DNA of 15,011 nucleotides from Bacteroides sp. CAG:1060 (GCA_000432655.1 HF986329.1:45316-60326); one strand, 5' to 3'; numbered from the stretch's first letter, positions 1-7,228 are shown. Notes: generated by a model from the letters alone, not told the origin. Translations and numbers: made by a program.

Positions 1-612
1 CTTCTTGTAGGCGGCACGGCGCGCGAGGATTCGGTGCTGTATTATTGGGGGCTTAGCAACTATTCCATGGGAGACTATTATACGGCCGAGACCAATTTTT
101 CCAAATTTGTGGCCACATATCCGTACAGTCCTCTCGAAGAGAGTGCTGAGTTTCTGCGCGTGGACTGCCTTTACAAGGCGACTCTGCGTTATGAGCTGGA
201 CCAGACTCCGACATATACGGCCATGCAGGCTATCAGCACATATCTGCTGAACAATCCGGACTCGCCTAATGCCGATATATGCCGGCACATGCTTGAAGAT
301 CTTGGAGAAAGACTTGACAGGAAGGCCTACGAGAACGCCAAACTGTATTACAGGATGGAGGATTATCTGGCAGCAAGGGTGGCTTTCAAGAATGTCCTAA
401 GGGATGATGCCGATAACGTGTATCGTGAGGATATTCTGTATTATTCCGCCATGTCTTCATACAAATACGCGGAGATGAGTGTTAGGGCCAAGCAGAAAGA
501 GAGGTATCTTGTATTTATGGATGATTACCTTAACTTCATAGGCGAGTACCCTGATTCTCATTATAGGAAGGAACTCGACAGGTTGTATTCCAAAGTGAAA
601 GAAAATAATTGA
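1..612 (+). CDS. bamD: Outer membrane assembly lipoprotein BamD (5' truncated)
   Basis: The frame is open from base 1 to the TGA at 610-612, giving 203 visible residues; the start, signal peptide and lipobox lie outside the window. The visible part is made of TPR-like helical pairs, with aromatic and alanine-rich repeats such as YYWGLSNYSMGDYYTAE, a hallmark YPYSPLEESAEF segment in which a YP-S motif precedes acidic and alanine residues, and a second tandem-helix block ending in YPDSHYRKEL. This pattern is typical of Bacteroidota BamD, usually about 270 residues. BamD is the periplasm-facing lipoprotein that works with BamA in inserting beta-barrel proteins into the outer membrane; bamA lies 7.3 kb downstream. 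The gene is followed after 32 bases by the omega gene, a common neighbour in this phylum. Another TPR lipoprotein is possible, but order and repeat pattern favour BamD. Confidence 0.87.
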   Translation, partial: LLVGGTAREDSVLYYWGLSNYSMGDYYTAETNFSKFVATYPYSPLEESAEFLRVDCLYKATLRYELDQTPTYTAMQAISTYLLNNPDSPNADICRHMLEDLGERLDRKAYENAKLYYRMEDYLAARVAFKNVLRDDADNVYREDILYYSAMSSYKYAEMSVRAKQKERYLVFMDDYLNFIGEYPDSHYRKELDRLYSKVKENN

Positions 613-628
613 AACTTTCTTGAAAGTT
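613..628. repeat. 16-bp inverted repeat between bamD and rpoZ
   Basis: Immediately after the bamD stop codon the arms AACTTTC (613-619) and GAAAGTT (622-628) are perfectly complementary around a two-base TT centre. As RNA it could form a short hairpin with a four-base CTTG loop and six pairs. There is no following U-tract, so an intrinsic terminator is unlikely. It could be a protein-binding palindrome, an mRNA processing site, or chance. Confidence 0.4.
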
Positions 629-644
629 CAGCGGTAATATAAGT

Positions 645-968
645 ATGGAAAAGAAAATACCTACAAATACCATTACCCGCGACATCAAATATCTCGCGGA
701 GCCTACGGGCAACATTTATGAGACTGTGGTGATACTGTCCAAGAGGGCCAATCAGATCTCTCTTGCAGAGAAGAAAGAACTTGCCAAGAAGCTTGAAGAG
801 TTCAAGGGAGACAGGGATACCATGGATGAGGTTTTCGAAAACAAGGAGCAGATAGAAATCTCCAAGTACTACGAGCGTCAGCCGAAACCTGACCTTGTCG
901 CTATCTCCGAGTTTGAAAACGGCGAACTCTACTACAGAACAGCCAAAGAAGACGCGGCGGAGAAATAG
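645..968 (+). CDS. rpoZ: RNA polymerase omega subunit, Bacteroidota Rpb6-like type
   Basis: This 107-residue protein matches the Bacteroidota form of RNA polymerase omega, which is classed with the Rpb6 fold. The recognisable core is the segment around residues 20-39, with GNIYETVVILSKRANQIS, the conserved region that in this family packs against the beta' subunit. It is followed by a charged helix and an acidic tail (residues 75-107) ending in a lysine/glutamate-rich stretch. Omega helps beta' folding and core enzyme assembly in the cytoplasm. The ATG at 645 is preceded by an AT-rich leader without a Shine-Dalgarno sequence. It lies 32 bases after bamD and 9 bases before recN, so the three genes probably share a transcript. 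Sequence resemblance to proteobacterial RpoZ is low, so the assignment rests on the family core and gene order. Confidence 0.82.
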   Translation: MEKKIPTNTITRDIKYLAEPTGNIYETVVILSKRANQISLAEKKELAKKLEEFKGDRDTMDEVFENKEQIEISKYYERQPKPDLVAISEFENGELYYRTAKEDAAEK

Positions 969-977
969 TCTCGCGCG

Positions 978-2600
978 ATGCTTCGGTCTTTACATATAAG
1001 GAACTATATTCTGATAGACTCTCTGGACGTTTCTTTTCCGGAGGGTCTGATTATTATTACTGGTCAGACCGGAGCAGGCAAGTCAATCATACTCGGGGCC
1101 ATGTCGCTGCTTTTCGGCGCGAAGGCTGATGCTTCGATGGTGGCTGCCGGAGAGGACAGCTGTGTCGTGGAAGCCGAATTCGATACCGGCTCTACCGGAC
1201 ATCTTACCATAAGGAGGGTTGTGAATGCGTCAGGCCGGTCCCGCAGTTTTATAAACGACTGCCCGGTGCAGGTGTCTGCACTTCAGTCCTTGGCTGACAA
1301 GCTGATAGACATACATTCCCAGCATAAGAGCATTCTTCTGACCGACAGGAAGTTCCAGCTTTCTGTTTTGGACCGTTTCGCTGATGACAGGAATGAACTG
1401 ATGGAGTGCCGCCGGCTTTGGGGAGAACTTTCCGCATTGGAGAGCGAGATAGGAGCAAAGAGGGCCCAGATAGACGCTCTGAAGTCCGACAGGGATTATA
1501 TTCTTGCCAGACTTTCGCAGTTGGAACAGGCAAAGCTTGTCCCAGGGGAGATGGAGTCGCTGGAAGAAGAGCATAAGAGCCTTGCCAATGCAGAGCAGAT
1601 AATGTCTGCGCTTTCGCGAGCCTCGGAACTTCTGACCGGCACCGAAGAATCGGACTTCTCCGTGTCCGCATCATTGAAAGAATCTCAGCGAAGCCTGGAA
1701 CATATATCTTCCTGTCTTCCTGCCGCCTCGACACTTGCTTCACGGCTTGACTCCGCAAGACTGGAAATAGACGACGTGTCTTCCGAGCTGGACGGGCTTC
1801 TTTCTTCCATCAACCTTTCTCCGCGCAGGCTTGAGGAGGTCGAGGAGAGGATGTCTCTTTTGTATTCCCTTCTGCGGAAGTTCTCATGCGACTCCGTTGA
1901 GGAACTTATAGCCGTCCGGGATTCTTATTCTCAGTCCGTATCAGGGACACAGGACCTCGAAGAGGAGTTGGCGACCCTTGAGCGGAAGTCTTCCGAAATA
2001 AAGGGGAAATACCGTGATGCATGCTTGTCGCTTTCGAAGAAGCGGCATGCTGCAGCACCGAAGTTGTCCGCCACCATAATGGATTCTTTGCGGTTCCTGG
2101 AACTGGATGGCGCACGCTTCGACGTGAAGGTGGAGGATGTGCAGCCCGGGGTTTCCGGAAGCGACGGAGTGGCTTTCCTTTTTGCTGCCAATGGCGGAGT
2201 ACCTGAGGAACTGTCAAAGGTGGCGTCCGGTGGAGAGTTGTCCCGCATAATGCTGAGTCTCAAGTCGGTAATGGCTAAATTCGCCGGTATGCCGACCCTT
2301 ATATTCGATGAGATAGATACCGGAGTCAGCGGTAGTGTCGCCGACCGTATGGGACGCATGATTTGTGCTATGGGCAAGACCATGCAGGTGTTCTCCATAA
2401 CTCATTTGCCTCAGGTCGCAGCCAAGGGGGACATCCACTATATAGTCAACAAGTTCACCCGTGAAGATGGCAGGACCATTTCCACTTTGTCTCGCGTTGA
2501 TGGTGAAGAAAGAGAGCGTGAGATAGCAAGGCTTCTCAGCGGTTCGGTCATTACCGACGCCGCCCTTGCCAATGCGAGGGAACTTCTTAAAGAAGACTGA
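978..2600 (+). CDS. recN: DNA repair protein RecN (SMC-like ATPase)
   Basis: This 540-residue protein has the full RecN architecture at close to the usual length of about 550. The N-terminal ATPase lobe starts at MLRSLHIRNYILID and carries a Walker A loop at residues 29-36 (GQTGAGKS). A long coiled-coil middle follows (about 150-360, heptads rich in Leu/Glu/Arg). The C-terminal lobe has the ABC signature SGGELSR (417-423), Walker B LIFDEID (441-447, with D444 and E445) and the switch histidine H476 in ITHLPQ. RecN is a cytoplasmic cohesin-like protein that acts early in double-strand break repair. The Walker A second residue is Gln where many RecN proteins have Glu. ATG 978 follows rpoZ by 9 bases. 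The 3' end overlaps the convergent gene on the other strand by 14 bases. Confidence 0.96.
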   Translation: MLRSLHIRNYILIDSLDVSFPEGLIIITGQTGAGKSIILGAMSLLFGAKADASMVAAGEDSCVVEAEFDTGSTGHLTIRRVVNASGRSRSFINDCPVQVSALQSLADKLIDIHSQHKSILLTDRKFQLSVLDRFADDRNELMECRRLWGELSALESEIGAKRAQIDALKSDRDYILARLSQLEQAKLVPGEMESLEEEHKSLANAEQIMSALSRASELLTGTEESDFSVSASLKESQRSLEHISSCLPAASTLASRLDSARLEIDDVSSELDGLLSSINLSPRRLEEVEERMSLLYSLLRKFSCDSVEELIAVRDSYSQSVSGTQDLEEELATLERKSSEIKGKYRDACLSLSKKRHAAAPKLSATIMDSLRFLELDGARFDVKVEDVQPGVSGSDGVAFLFAANGGVPEELSKVASGGELSRIMLSLKSVMAKFAGMPTLIFDEIDTGVSGSVADRMGRMICAMGKTMQVFSITHLPQVAAKGDIHYIVNKFTREDGRTISTLSRVDGEEREREIARLLSGSVITDAALANARELLKED

Positions 2601-2612
2601 TTGACAAATCAG
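2583..2612. terminator. Possible bidirectional terminator in the recN convergent overlap
   Basis: Two small inverted repeats sit where recN and the minus-strand gene end. CTTCTT/AAGAAG flank one base at 2583-2595. CTGATT (2597-2602) and AATCAG (2607-2612) flank a GACA loop and span the recN stop codon. The second can form a six-pair hairpin in RNA of either strand. Reading leftwards it is followed by a mildly U-rich stretch (TCTTCTTT); reading rightwards no U-tract is visible. The location fits a shared terminator, but both stems are short. Confidence 0.3.
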
Positions 2613-3804
2613 GAGAATAAATGACCTTTCTTACGGCGGTGTTTTCCCTGCCGTCGCCCACATTCTTTTTGAAATTGAAGTCGGACTGAAGACCCGTTCC
2701 CGGGAATTCAGGCAGTCTCTTGAACCACTTTCTGCCCAGAGTCGAATATGCCGACAGATAATACTTCATGATATCGTACCCCTGAAAAGCGAAAGAACCC
2801 GGTTCCCGCTGGAAAATGGATCTGTATTCCAGCACGAATTTCTTGACTGCTTCGCTGTCATAATCCACATAGTAGGTTGCAGCCATTCGGGTGTTTGCCG
2901 TGTAAAGGTCAAAGACATCCGGTCCGACGCAGTTGCGGAACCTTGAAGTGCTGTACAGGGTTATGTTGTTGTGTATGGTGGCGGCGATGCCGATTTCCCT
3001 GACTTCTTTAGTGATGAATGCATCGTCGTCGGAAGCTATGAGGATGCGGTACTGCGTGTGCTTCATGTTCTGAAGATCCTTTATGGAATTTATGTTCCTG
3101 TACAGGATACCTGAACCTGCAAGCTTGGACATAAGATATGCGCTCTGCTCGCCGTTGCCTTTTATGGAAGCATCCCTTATGACGATGACCTGGTCATTTC
3201 TGCCGGTTTCCATCGCAAGCCAATCAACCATCACATCCACCTGCCTTGCCCATCCGACCGGAGATTGGATGACATTGCCGTTGGAAACCAGAGAAGCGGC
3301 TTTGGGTTCGAGTGGGGACACCACCATTCTGCTGCGGCTGCAAAGAGAAGACGTTTCCGCGATGCCGTTGAAATCCACGGGGCCGACGATAAGGTCCATG
3401 GCGTCAAGTGCTTCCCTGTCAGGATGATAGCTGCTTGAGGCCGAGTCGAATACCCGAAGGTTTATCTTCAGCCCTCTGCTTCCGAGATCCCGCAGTGCCA
3501 GAAGAGCTCCGCTGTACATCTCAAGATAGTTGGAACTTGGCTTCTGATCCGCTTTGAATGGGAGAATCAGCGCTACCTTTATATCGTCCGACCATCCGTC
3601 AAGCCAAAGGTCATCCTTGTTCAGGAGTATGCTGTCCCGGGCTGCTTCCATCGTGGCAGACCTTACCGTTGTAGTATCGTTTTTCTTGGTCTGTACATTC
3701 TCTTTCTTGTCTTTCTTGCCCGGGAAGAGCCACCATGAGCCCTGTGCCTGGGCACATGAGCAGAGGCATACTACTGAAACTATGGTTATGACGAATTTCT
3801 TCAT
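2587..3804 (-). CDS. Exported PBP1-like (periplasmic-binding fold) protein, role unknown
   Basis: This 405-residue protein resembles the Bacteroidota group annotated as amino-acid ABC transporter substrate-binding or LysM-associated proteins. It starts with a signal peptide (MKKFVITIVSVVCLCSC). Cleavage could be by signal peptidase I after AQA (A20), or as a lipoprotein at C17, though the L-C-S-C box is unusual. A Lys-rich linker (about 29-45) follows. A type I periplasmic-binding fold begins near residue 75 (IKVALILPFKA), with EMYSGALLALRDL (95-107) and DLIVGPVD (137-144). I see no LysM repeat, and no permease or ATPase gene nearby, so nutrient uptake is doubtful. A sensing or cell-wall regulatory role, loosely like LpoA, is speculation. 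ATG 3804 was chosen over an in-frame codon at 3858 because it begins the signal peptide and overlaps the upstream glycosyltransferase stop as ATGA, implying translational coupling. Confidence 0.75.
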   Translation of the reverse strand: MKKFVITIVSVVCLCSCAQAQGSWWLFPGKKDKKENVQTKKNDTTTVRSATMEAARDSILLNKDDLWLDGWSDDIKVALILPFKADQKPSSNYLEMYSGALLALRDLGSRGLKINLRVFDSASSSYHPDREALDAMDLIVGPVDFNGIAETSSLCSRSRMVVSPLEPKAASLVSNGNVIQSPVGWARQVDVMVDWLAMETGRNDQVIVIRDASIKGNGEQSAYLMSKLAGSGILYRNINSIKDLQNMKHTQYRILIASDDDAFITKEVREIGIAATIHNNITLYSTSRFRNCVGPDVFDLYTANTRMAATYYVDYDSEAVKKFVLEYRSIFQREPGSFAFQGYDIMKYYLSAYSTLGRKWFKRLPEFPGTGLQSDFNFKKNVGDGRENTAVRKVIYSPDLSISLL

Positions 3805-4937
3805 TTTGCGTTCAATGTGTTTATGAATTCTGTTAAGTTCTTGCAGAATCTGTTCCAACTCAGGCGCTCATTCTCTTTTCTTATGTTGGATACGAATTCT
3901 TCCTTGCGCTCCGGGTGGTCGAAATAATTTTCGATGGCTTCAGCCACGCATTCCGGAGTGCATTCTTTGCAGACTATCCCCGTGCCTCTGACTCCTATCG
4001 TCTCTTTGAGTCCGCCTACGTCCGTCACCACCATCGGTATTTCAAAATGATTGGATACGGCACTGATGCCGCTCTGTGTGGCGCTTTTGTACGGAAGTAC
4101 GGTCAAATCCGCGGCGCAGAAGTATTTTTTCACTTCCGAATCCCGTATGTATTGCGGATAAATGAAGAATCTGGAGGGATCGCCCGACTCGGAAATGAGT
4201 TCATCGTATTTCTCGAACGAGCCGTATGGCTCTCCTGCGATTATGAGCCTGTATCTCGGGTCAAGCAGTCTCATGGCACGTATCAGCACATCAAGCCCTT
4301 TGTATTCGCGTATCAGCCCGAAGAACAGCAGGGTGCGGCTTCCCTCTACGTGGGGTATTCCGAGCAGATCCTCCGCTTCGCTCTTGCTTATGGCCTCGCC
4401 GAAATGCGTGTATGTCGGGTGAGGTATGGTCGTGTGCGGGATATCCTTTCTCAGGGCCATAAGGTCCTGCGCGACCTCATCACATAGTGTGACGGCTCCG
4501 TCAAGCGACTTGAGATACCAGCGTGTGAGCGGTGCATCGAAAAAGTGCGGTTCATGAGGAACTACGTTGTCTAAGATTCCGATCCGCACGCAACCTTTAG
4601 GCATTTTTCTCGATACCGAACCCAGGGAAGGTGCAAAATATGACATCCAATATCTCATTATGAGCACATCCGGCTGCCATTTTGCTATTTCACGCGCTGT
4701 CTTTCGCCAGGTAAAAGGATTGGCCGTATCCAATAGAGCCCTTGACTCTACCGGTACGGCCTCATCCTCAGCTGTCACATATTGTGTCTTTCCCGGGAAC
4801 AGGAAAGAAGGATACTGTCTTGTGAAATTGAATGCACGCACTTCGTGCTCCTTGCCCAGTTCGGAAAGCAGATTGGCGTTGAACTGAGCTATACCTCCCC
4901 GGAAAGGGTAGAAACAGGACAATATCGCTATCTTCAA
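3801..4937 (-). CDS. GT4-family glycosyltransferase, TTG start
   Basis: This 378-residue cytoplasmic or membrane-associated enzyme has a GT-B fold. The N-terminal domain opens with KIAILSCFYPFRGGIAQFN, including the GGxAxxN glycine loop at 14-20. The C-terminal nucleotide-sugar domain has FFGLIREYKGLDVLIRAM (205-222, with R210 and K213 in the phosphate-binding position), the IIAGE strand (232-236), then SATQSG (285-290) and TDVGGLKE (305-312). The usual EX7E motif of GT4 enzymes is not present in standard form; QSG plus the GGL-E element seems to be this subgroup's version. Donor and acceptor cannot be told; surface polysaccharide or glycan synthesis is likely. The start is TTG at 4937-4935, because the upstream stop is only 9 bases away and no ATG precedes the conserved N-terminus. 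Its stop overlaps the next gene's ATG. Confidence 0.85.
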   Translation of the reverse strand: MKIAILSCFYPFRGGIAQFNANLLSELGKEHEVRAFNFTRQYPSFLFPGKTQYVTAEDEAVPVESRALLDTANPFTWRKTAREIAKWQPDVLIMRYWMSYFAPSLGSVSRKMPKGCVRIGILDNVVPHEPHFFDAPLTRWYLKSLDGAVTLCDEVAQDLMALRKDIPHTTIPHPTYTHFGEAISKSEAEDLLGIPHVEGSRTLLFFGLIREYKGLDVLIRAMRLLDPRYRLIIAGEPYGSFEKYDELISESGDPSRFFIYPQYIRDSEVKKYFCAADLTVLPYKSATQSGISAVSNHFEIPMVVTDVGGLKETIGVRGTGIVCKECTPECVAEAIENYFDHPERKEEFVSNIRKENERLSWNRFCKNLTEFINTLNAK

Positions 4938-4946
4938 GACTGTATG

Positions 4947-5558
4947 TTATTTCTGGCTGTTCTTCTCTTTTACGTATGCGGCATTCAGTCCTTCAAGGAG
5001 GATGTCCGTGATGTCAAGAGCAGGATCTGCGGCAACCACAGGGGTGGAGAGAATATCTCCCTGGGTGGCGATAATCATAGCATATTTTCCGTCAGCGTTG
5101 AACTCGGTGATGTAGTTGTTGATGGCATCGGCGATCTGGTTCATCATAACCTGCTGCTCCTCGAGGATTTCCTGCTGCTTCTGGCCGGCATAGGTCTCGA
5201 AACTCTGCTGCTGCTCGACGAGCTTCTGATTCTGGGTCTGTGCCACTGACTGGGTGAGAAGGCCCTTGTTGAGCTTGTCGCTGAACGCCTTGATGTCTTT
5301 CTCAATCTTGTTCCTGCGGCGGGTTACCTCCTGATTGATGCTGTTGACCTTTGTCTCTACGACGCTGCGGAGGTCATTGGCCATATCATAATCGCTGAGG
5401 ATGGTGTCGAGGTTGAAATAGACGATAGCTCCCTGTGCGGCAGTAGCCTCAGGAGCTTTGTTCTCGCCTGTTGTGTTCTGTTGGGTGTTGTTGCAGCTTG
5501 CTGCGATAAGCGAGAGTCCGGCGAGGACTGCGGCGCTGAAAAGTGATGCTTTATTCAT
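4947..5558 (-). CDS. OmpH/Skp-family lipoprotein
   Basis: This is a 203-residue Skp (OmpH) family protein. The signal peptide MNKASLFSAAVLAGLSLIAAS ends in a lipobox-like AASC with the candidate lipidated cysteine at C22. A low-complexity Asn/Gln/Thr/Ala linker (23-42) follows, then IVYFNLDTILSDYDMANDL (45-63), the typical OmpH opening strand and helix. A long Gln/Lys/Glu-rich coiled coil spans about 65-150, and the C-terminal ADPALDITDILLEGLN block (178-193) is characteristic of Bacteroidota OmpH proteins. Skp is a periplasmic trimeric holdase for unfolded outer membrane proteins; lipid anchoring would tether this copy. No acidic surface-export signal follows C22, so a periplasm-facing location is inferred. 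A second, soluble Skp is encoded at 10584. A TAnnTTTG box 46 bases upstream suggests its own promoter. Confidence 0.87.
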   Translation of the reverse strand: MNKASLFSAAVLAGLSLIAASCNNTQQNTTGENKAPEATAAQGAIVYFNLDTILSDYDMANDLRSVVETKVNSINQEVTRRRNKIEKDIKAFSDKLNKGLLTQSVAQTQNQKLVEQQQSFETYAGQKQQEILEEQQVMMNQIADAINNYITEFNADGKYAMIIATQGDILSTPVVAADPALDITDILLEGLNAAYVKEKNSQK

Positions 5559-5601
5559 TATTCTGATTTTTATTGAATTCAGTTGATTAGTGTATAGAAC
5601 A

Positions 5602-5609
5602 CAAATGTA
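5602..5609 (-). promoter_or_regulatory. Candidate Bacteroides-type -7 box upstream of the OmpH lipoprotein
   Basis: The minus strand reads TACATTTG, matching the TAnnTTTG -7 consensus. It lies just past the pdxJ stop, 43 bases before the lipoprotein start, which would give a leader of roughly 36-40 bases. The -33 partner is weak: TCTG at 5635-5632 instead of TTTG, with a 22-base spacer. Transcription could instead read through from pdxJ. Confidence 0.4.
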
Positions 5610-5610
5610 G

Positions 5611-6330
5611 TCAAAAATTATTAATTTCCGACAGATACTTGCCTATTGTGGTCTCCAGACCCATATATAGTGCATCGCAGATAATGGCGTGACCGATGCT
5701 CACCTCGTCAGTCCATGGAATGGTGTGGATGAAGTACGCAAGATTCTCCAGCGAAAGGTCGTGACCTGCGTTAAGTCCAAGCCCCAGTTCTCTTGCGGCT
5801 TCTGCCGTACGAAGATATGGCTCTATCGCTTCTTCCCGACCGTTTCTGTACCGGGCGGCGTATGCTGCGGTGTAGAGCTCCACGCGGTCAGCACCACAGT
5901 TGAAAGCCCCTTCGGCCATTTTAGGGTCCGGGTCGATGAAAATGGACGTACGGATGCCTCTCGACTTGAATGAAGCACAGATTCTTGTGAGAAAAGCCCG
6001 GTTCTTGATGGTGTCCCATCCGGCATTGGAAGTGAGTGCGTCAGGAGCGTCCGGTACAAGAGTGACCTGATCGGGCACCACTTCGCATACGAGTGCGGAG
6101 AAACTGCCGGTCGGGTTGCCCTCTATGTTGAATTCTGTCTTGAGAGCCGGCCTGAGGGTGCGGACATCCGAGTACTTTATATGTCTTTCATCCGGTCTTG
6201 GATGCACGGTGATGCCTTCTGCGCCGAAACGCTCGCAGTCAAGCGCAGCTTTCAGGACATCGGGCATGTTTTCGCCTCTGGAATTGCGTATCAGGGCGAT
6301 TTTATTGATGTTTACGCTCAATCTGGTCAT
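5611..6330 (-). CDS. pdxJ: Pyridoxine 5'-phosphate synthase PdxJ
   Basis: This 239-residue enzyme is the normal PdxJ length. It catalyses the last ring-forming step of DXP-dependent vitamin B6 synthesis, joining 1-deoxy-D-xylulose 5-phosphate and 3-amino-2-oxopropyl phosphate to pyridoxine 5'-phosphate in the cytoplasm. The TIM-barrel motifs are clear: [17 protein letters not shown] (3-19), [12 protein letters not shown] (40-51) with H43, E70 in [18 protein letters not shown] (185-196) with H190, and the phosphate loop [16 protein letters not shown] (211-226). H43, E70 and H190 align with the catalytic His45, Glu72 and His193 of E. coli PdxJ at nearly constant offset. ATG 6330 was chosen over an upstream in-frame ATG at 6396, which would add 22 residues unlike the family and overlap the nadK promoter region. 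It is divergent from nadK. Confidence 0.96.
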   Translation of the reverse strand: MTRLSVNINKIALIRNSRGENMPDVLKAALDCERFGAEGITVHPRPDERHIKYSDVRTLRPALKTEFNIEGNPTGSFSALVCEVVPDQVTLVPDAPDALTSNAGWDTIKNRAFLTRICASFKSRGIRTSIFIDPDPKMAEGAFNCGADRVELYTAAYAARYRNGREEAIEPYLRTAEAARELGLGLNAGHDLSLENLAYFIHTIPWTDEVSIGHAIICDALYMGLETTIGKYLSEINNF

Positions 6331-6349
6331 TGTAAAACACTTTTGACTG

Positions 6350-6357
6350 CAAAAGTA
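6350..6357 (-). promoter_or_regulatory. Candidate -7 box for pdxJ
   Basis: The minus strand reads TACTTTTG, matching TAnnTTTG, 19 bases before the pdxJ ATG. A start point about 5-7 bases beyond it would leave a leader of roughly 12-15 bases. No exact TTTG is found 19-21 bases upstream; that stretch is T-rich. This supports the shorter pdxJ start. Confidence 0.42.
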
Positions 6358-6380
6358 CTCATTTATTTTGTAAAAATTCT

Positions 6381-6388
6381 TACATTTG
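6381..6388 (+). promoter_or_regulatory. Candidate -7 box for nadK-uppS
   Basis: The plus strand reads TACATTTG, matching TAnnTTTG, with only 9 bases between it and the nadK ATG at 6398. No TTTG lies at the expected -33 distance; the nearest ones end at 6345 and 6370. If functional it would give a leader of only a few bases. It opposes the pdxJ box in the same 67-base gap. Confidence 0.42.
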
Positions 6389-6397
6389 AAGTTCAAT

Positions 6398-7222
6398 ATG
6401 AAGTTGGCATATTACATAAAAGAGGACAAACTGGCGTTGATTCCCGGAATTCCTGATTTGACCGGGAAGATTCGGGCGACCGGGGCGGAGCTTTATCGGG
6501 TGAAATTTCCGGAAGATGTCGTTCCGGGGACGGATGCTCTGCTCAGCCTTGGAGGGGACGGTACGTTTTTGAGTGCCGCCCGCATTGCCGTTCCGAGCGG
6601 ACTTCCTGTCCTGGGCGTGAATTTCGGACGCCTTGGGTTCCTTTCCGATATGGAGCCCGGGGCTCTTGTCGATGCTCTTCAGAAATGGGAGTTCGTAACG
6701 GAAGAACGGGATTTGCTTCGTGCCGGAGCTTCATTTGTGGACGATGCAGATTTTTGGCCGTATGCTCTCAATGAGGTGAGCGTTTCCCGTACGGGTGCCT
6801 CCATGCTTGGTATTGATGTCAGCGTGGACGGGGTCTCTCTGCCGACATATTGGGCTGACGGTCTTCTTGTGGCTACAGGTACCGGTTCTACGGCCTATTC
6901 TTTGAGCGCCGGCGGACCTATTTGTACCCCGGATGCCCGTGTTTTCATATTGTCTCCTATTTCGCCCCACAATCTCAATTCGCGTCCGCTTGTGATTCCC
7001 AATACGTCTTCTTTGGAGATAAGGCTCAGGTCTCGGGACGACAAGGCTGTATTTACGATGGACAACAGGATTTTCACCATTCCGAAGGATTCTTCGCTGA
7101 CCGTGGAGCTCGCTCCGGTGAAACTCAAGCGCCTGTGTCTTGGAAGAGGCAGTTTTTTCAACGCGCTTCGGAATCGTCTTTTCTGGGGAGAGGATATGCG
7201 CAACAGTAACGTAACCTATTGA
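6398..7222 (+). CDS. nadK: NAD kinase
   Basis: This 274-residue enzyme phosphorylates NAD to NADP using ATP (or polyphosphate in some families). All family signatures are present: SLGGDGTFL with GGDG at 52-55 (D54 being the catalytic aspartate position), [10 protein letters not shown], the ALNEVSVSR segment with the conserved Asn-Glu pair, [22 protein letters not shown] from W152, and the [13 protein letters not shown] block. The common family version of the fourth motif has STPTGSTAYS; here it is [10 protein letters not shown]. The ATG at 6398 was preferred to a TTG at 6386, because the protein family starts near MKLAYYIK and the TTG lies inside the putative -7 box. It is divergent from pdxJ and sits 6 bases upstream of uppS, so the two are almost certainly cotranscribed. 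Confidence 0.96.
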   Translation: MKLAYYIKEDKLALIPGIPDLTGKIRATGAELYRVKFPEDVVPGTDALLSLGGDGTFLSAARIAVPSGLPVLGVNFGRLGFLSDMEPGALVDALQKWEFVTEERDLLRAGASFVDDADFWPYALNEVSVSRTGASMLGIDVSVDGVSLPTYWADGLLVATGTGSTAYSLSAGGPICTPDARVFILSPISPHNLNSRPLVIPNTSSLEIRLRSRDDKAVFTMDNRIFTIPKDSSLTVELAPVKLKRLCLGRGSFFNALRNRLFWGEDMRNSNVTY

Positions 7223-7228
7223 TATTGT

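Noticed and set aside
1249..1758. 169-codon open frame on the minus strand inside recN
   Set aside because: It lies wholly within a confidently identified recN, and its translation is Ser/Arg/Pro-rich with no recognisable domain; it is a shadow frame.
3805..3858. 18-residue N-terminal extension of the PBP1-like protein
   Set aside because: It would place a charged stretch before the signal peptide and lies in the glycosyltransferase C-terminus; the ATGA start gives a normal signal peptide.
3915..4487. 190-codon open frame on the plus strand opposite the glycosyltransferase
   Set aside because: The glycosyltransferase motifs on the minus strand are unambiguous; the antisense translation has no family features.
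4782..5249. 155-codon plus-strand frame with Leu-rich tail opposite the OmpH lipoprotein
   Set aside because: The Leu-rich run is simply the complement of Gln/Lys/Glu codons of the coiled coil, and the frame crosses two real genes.
6331..6396. 22-residue N-terminal extension of pdxJ
   Set aside because: The added residues are unlike PdxJ and would cover the promoter boxes; the family begins at the ATG at 6330.
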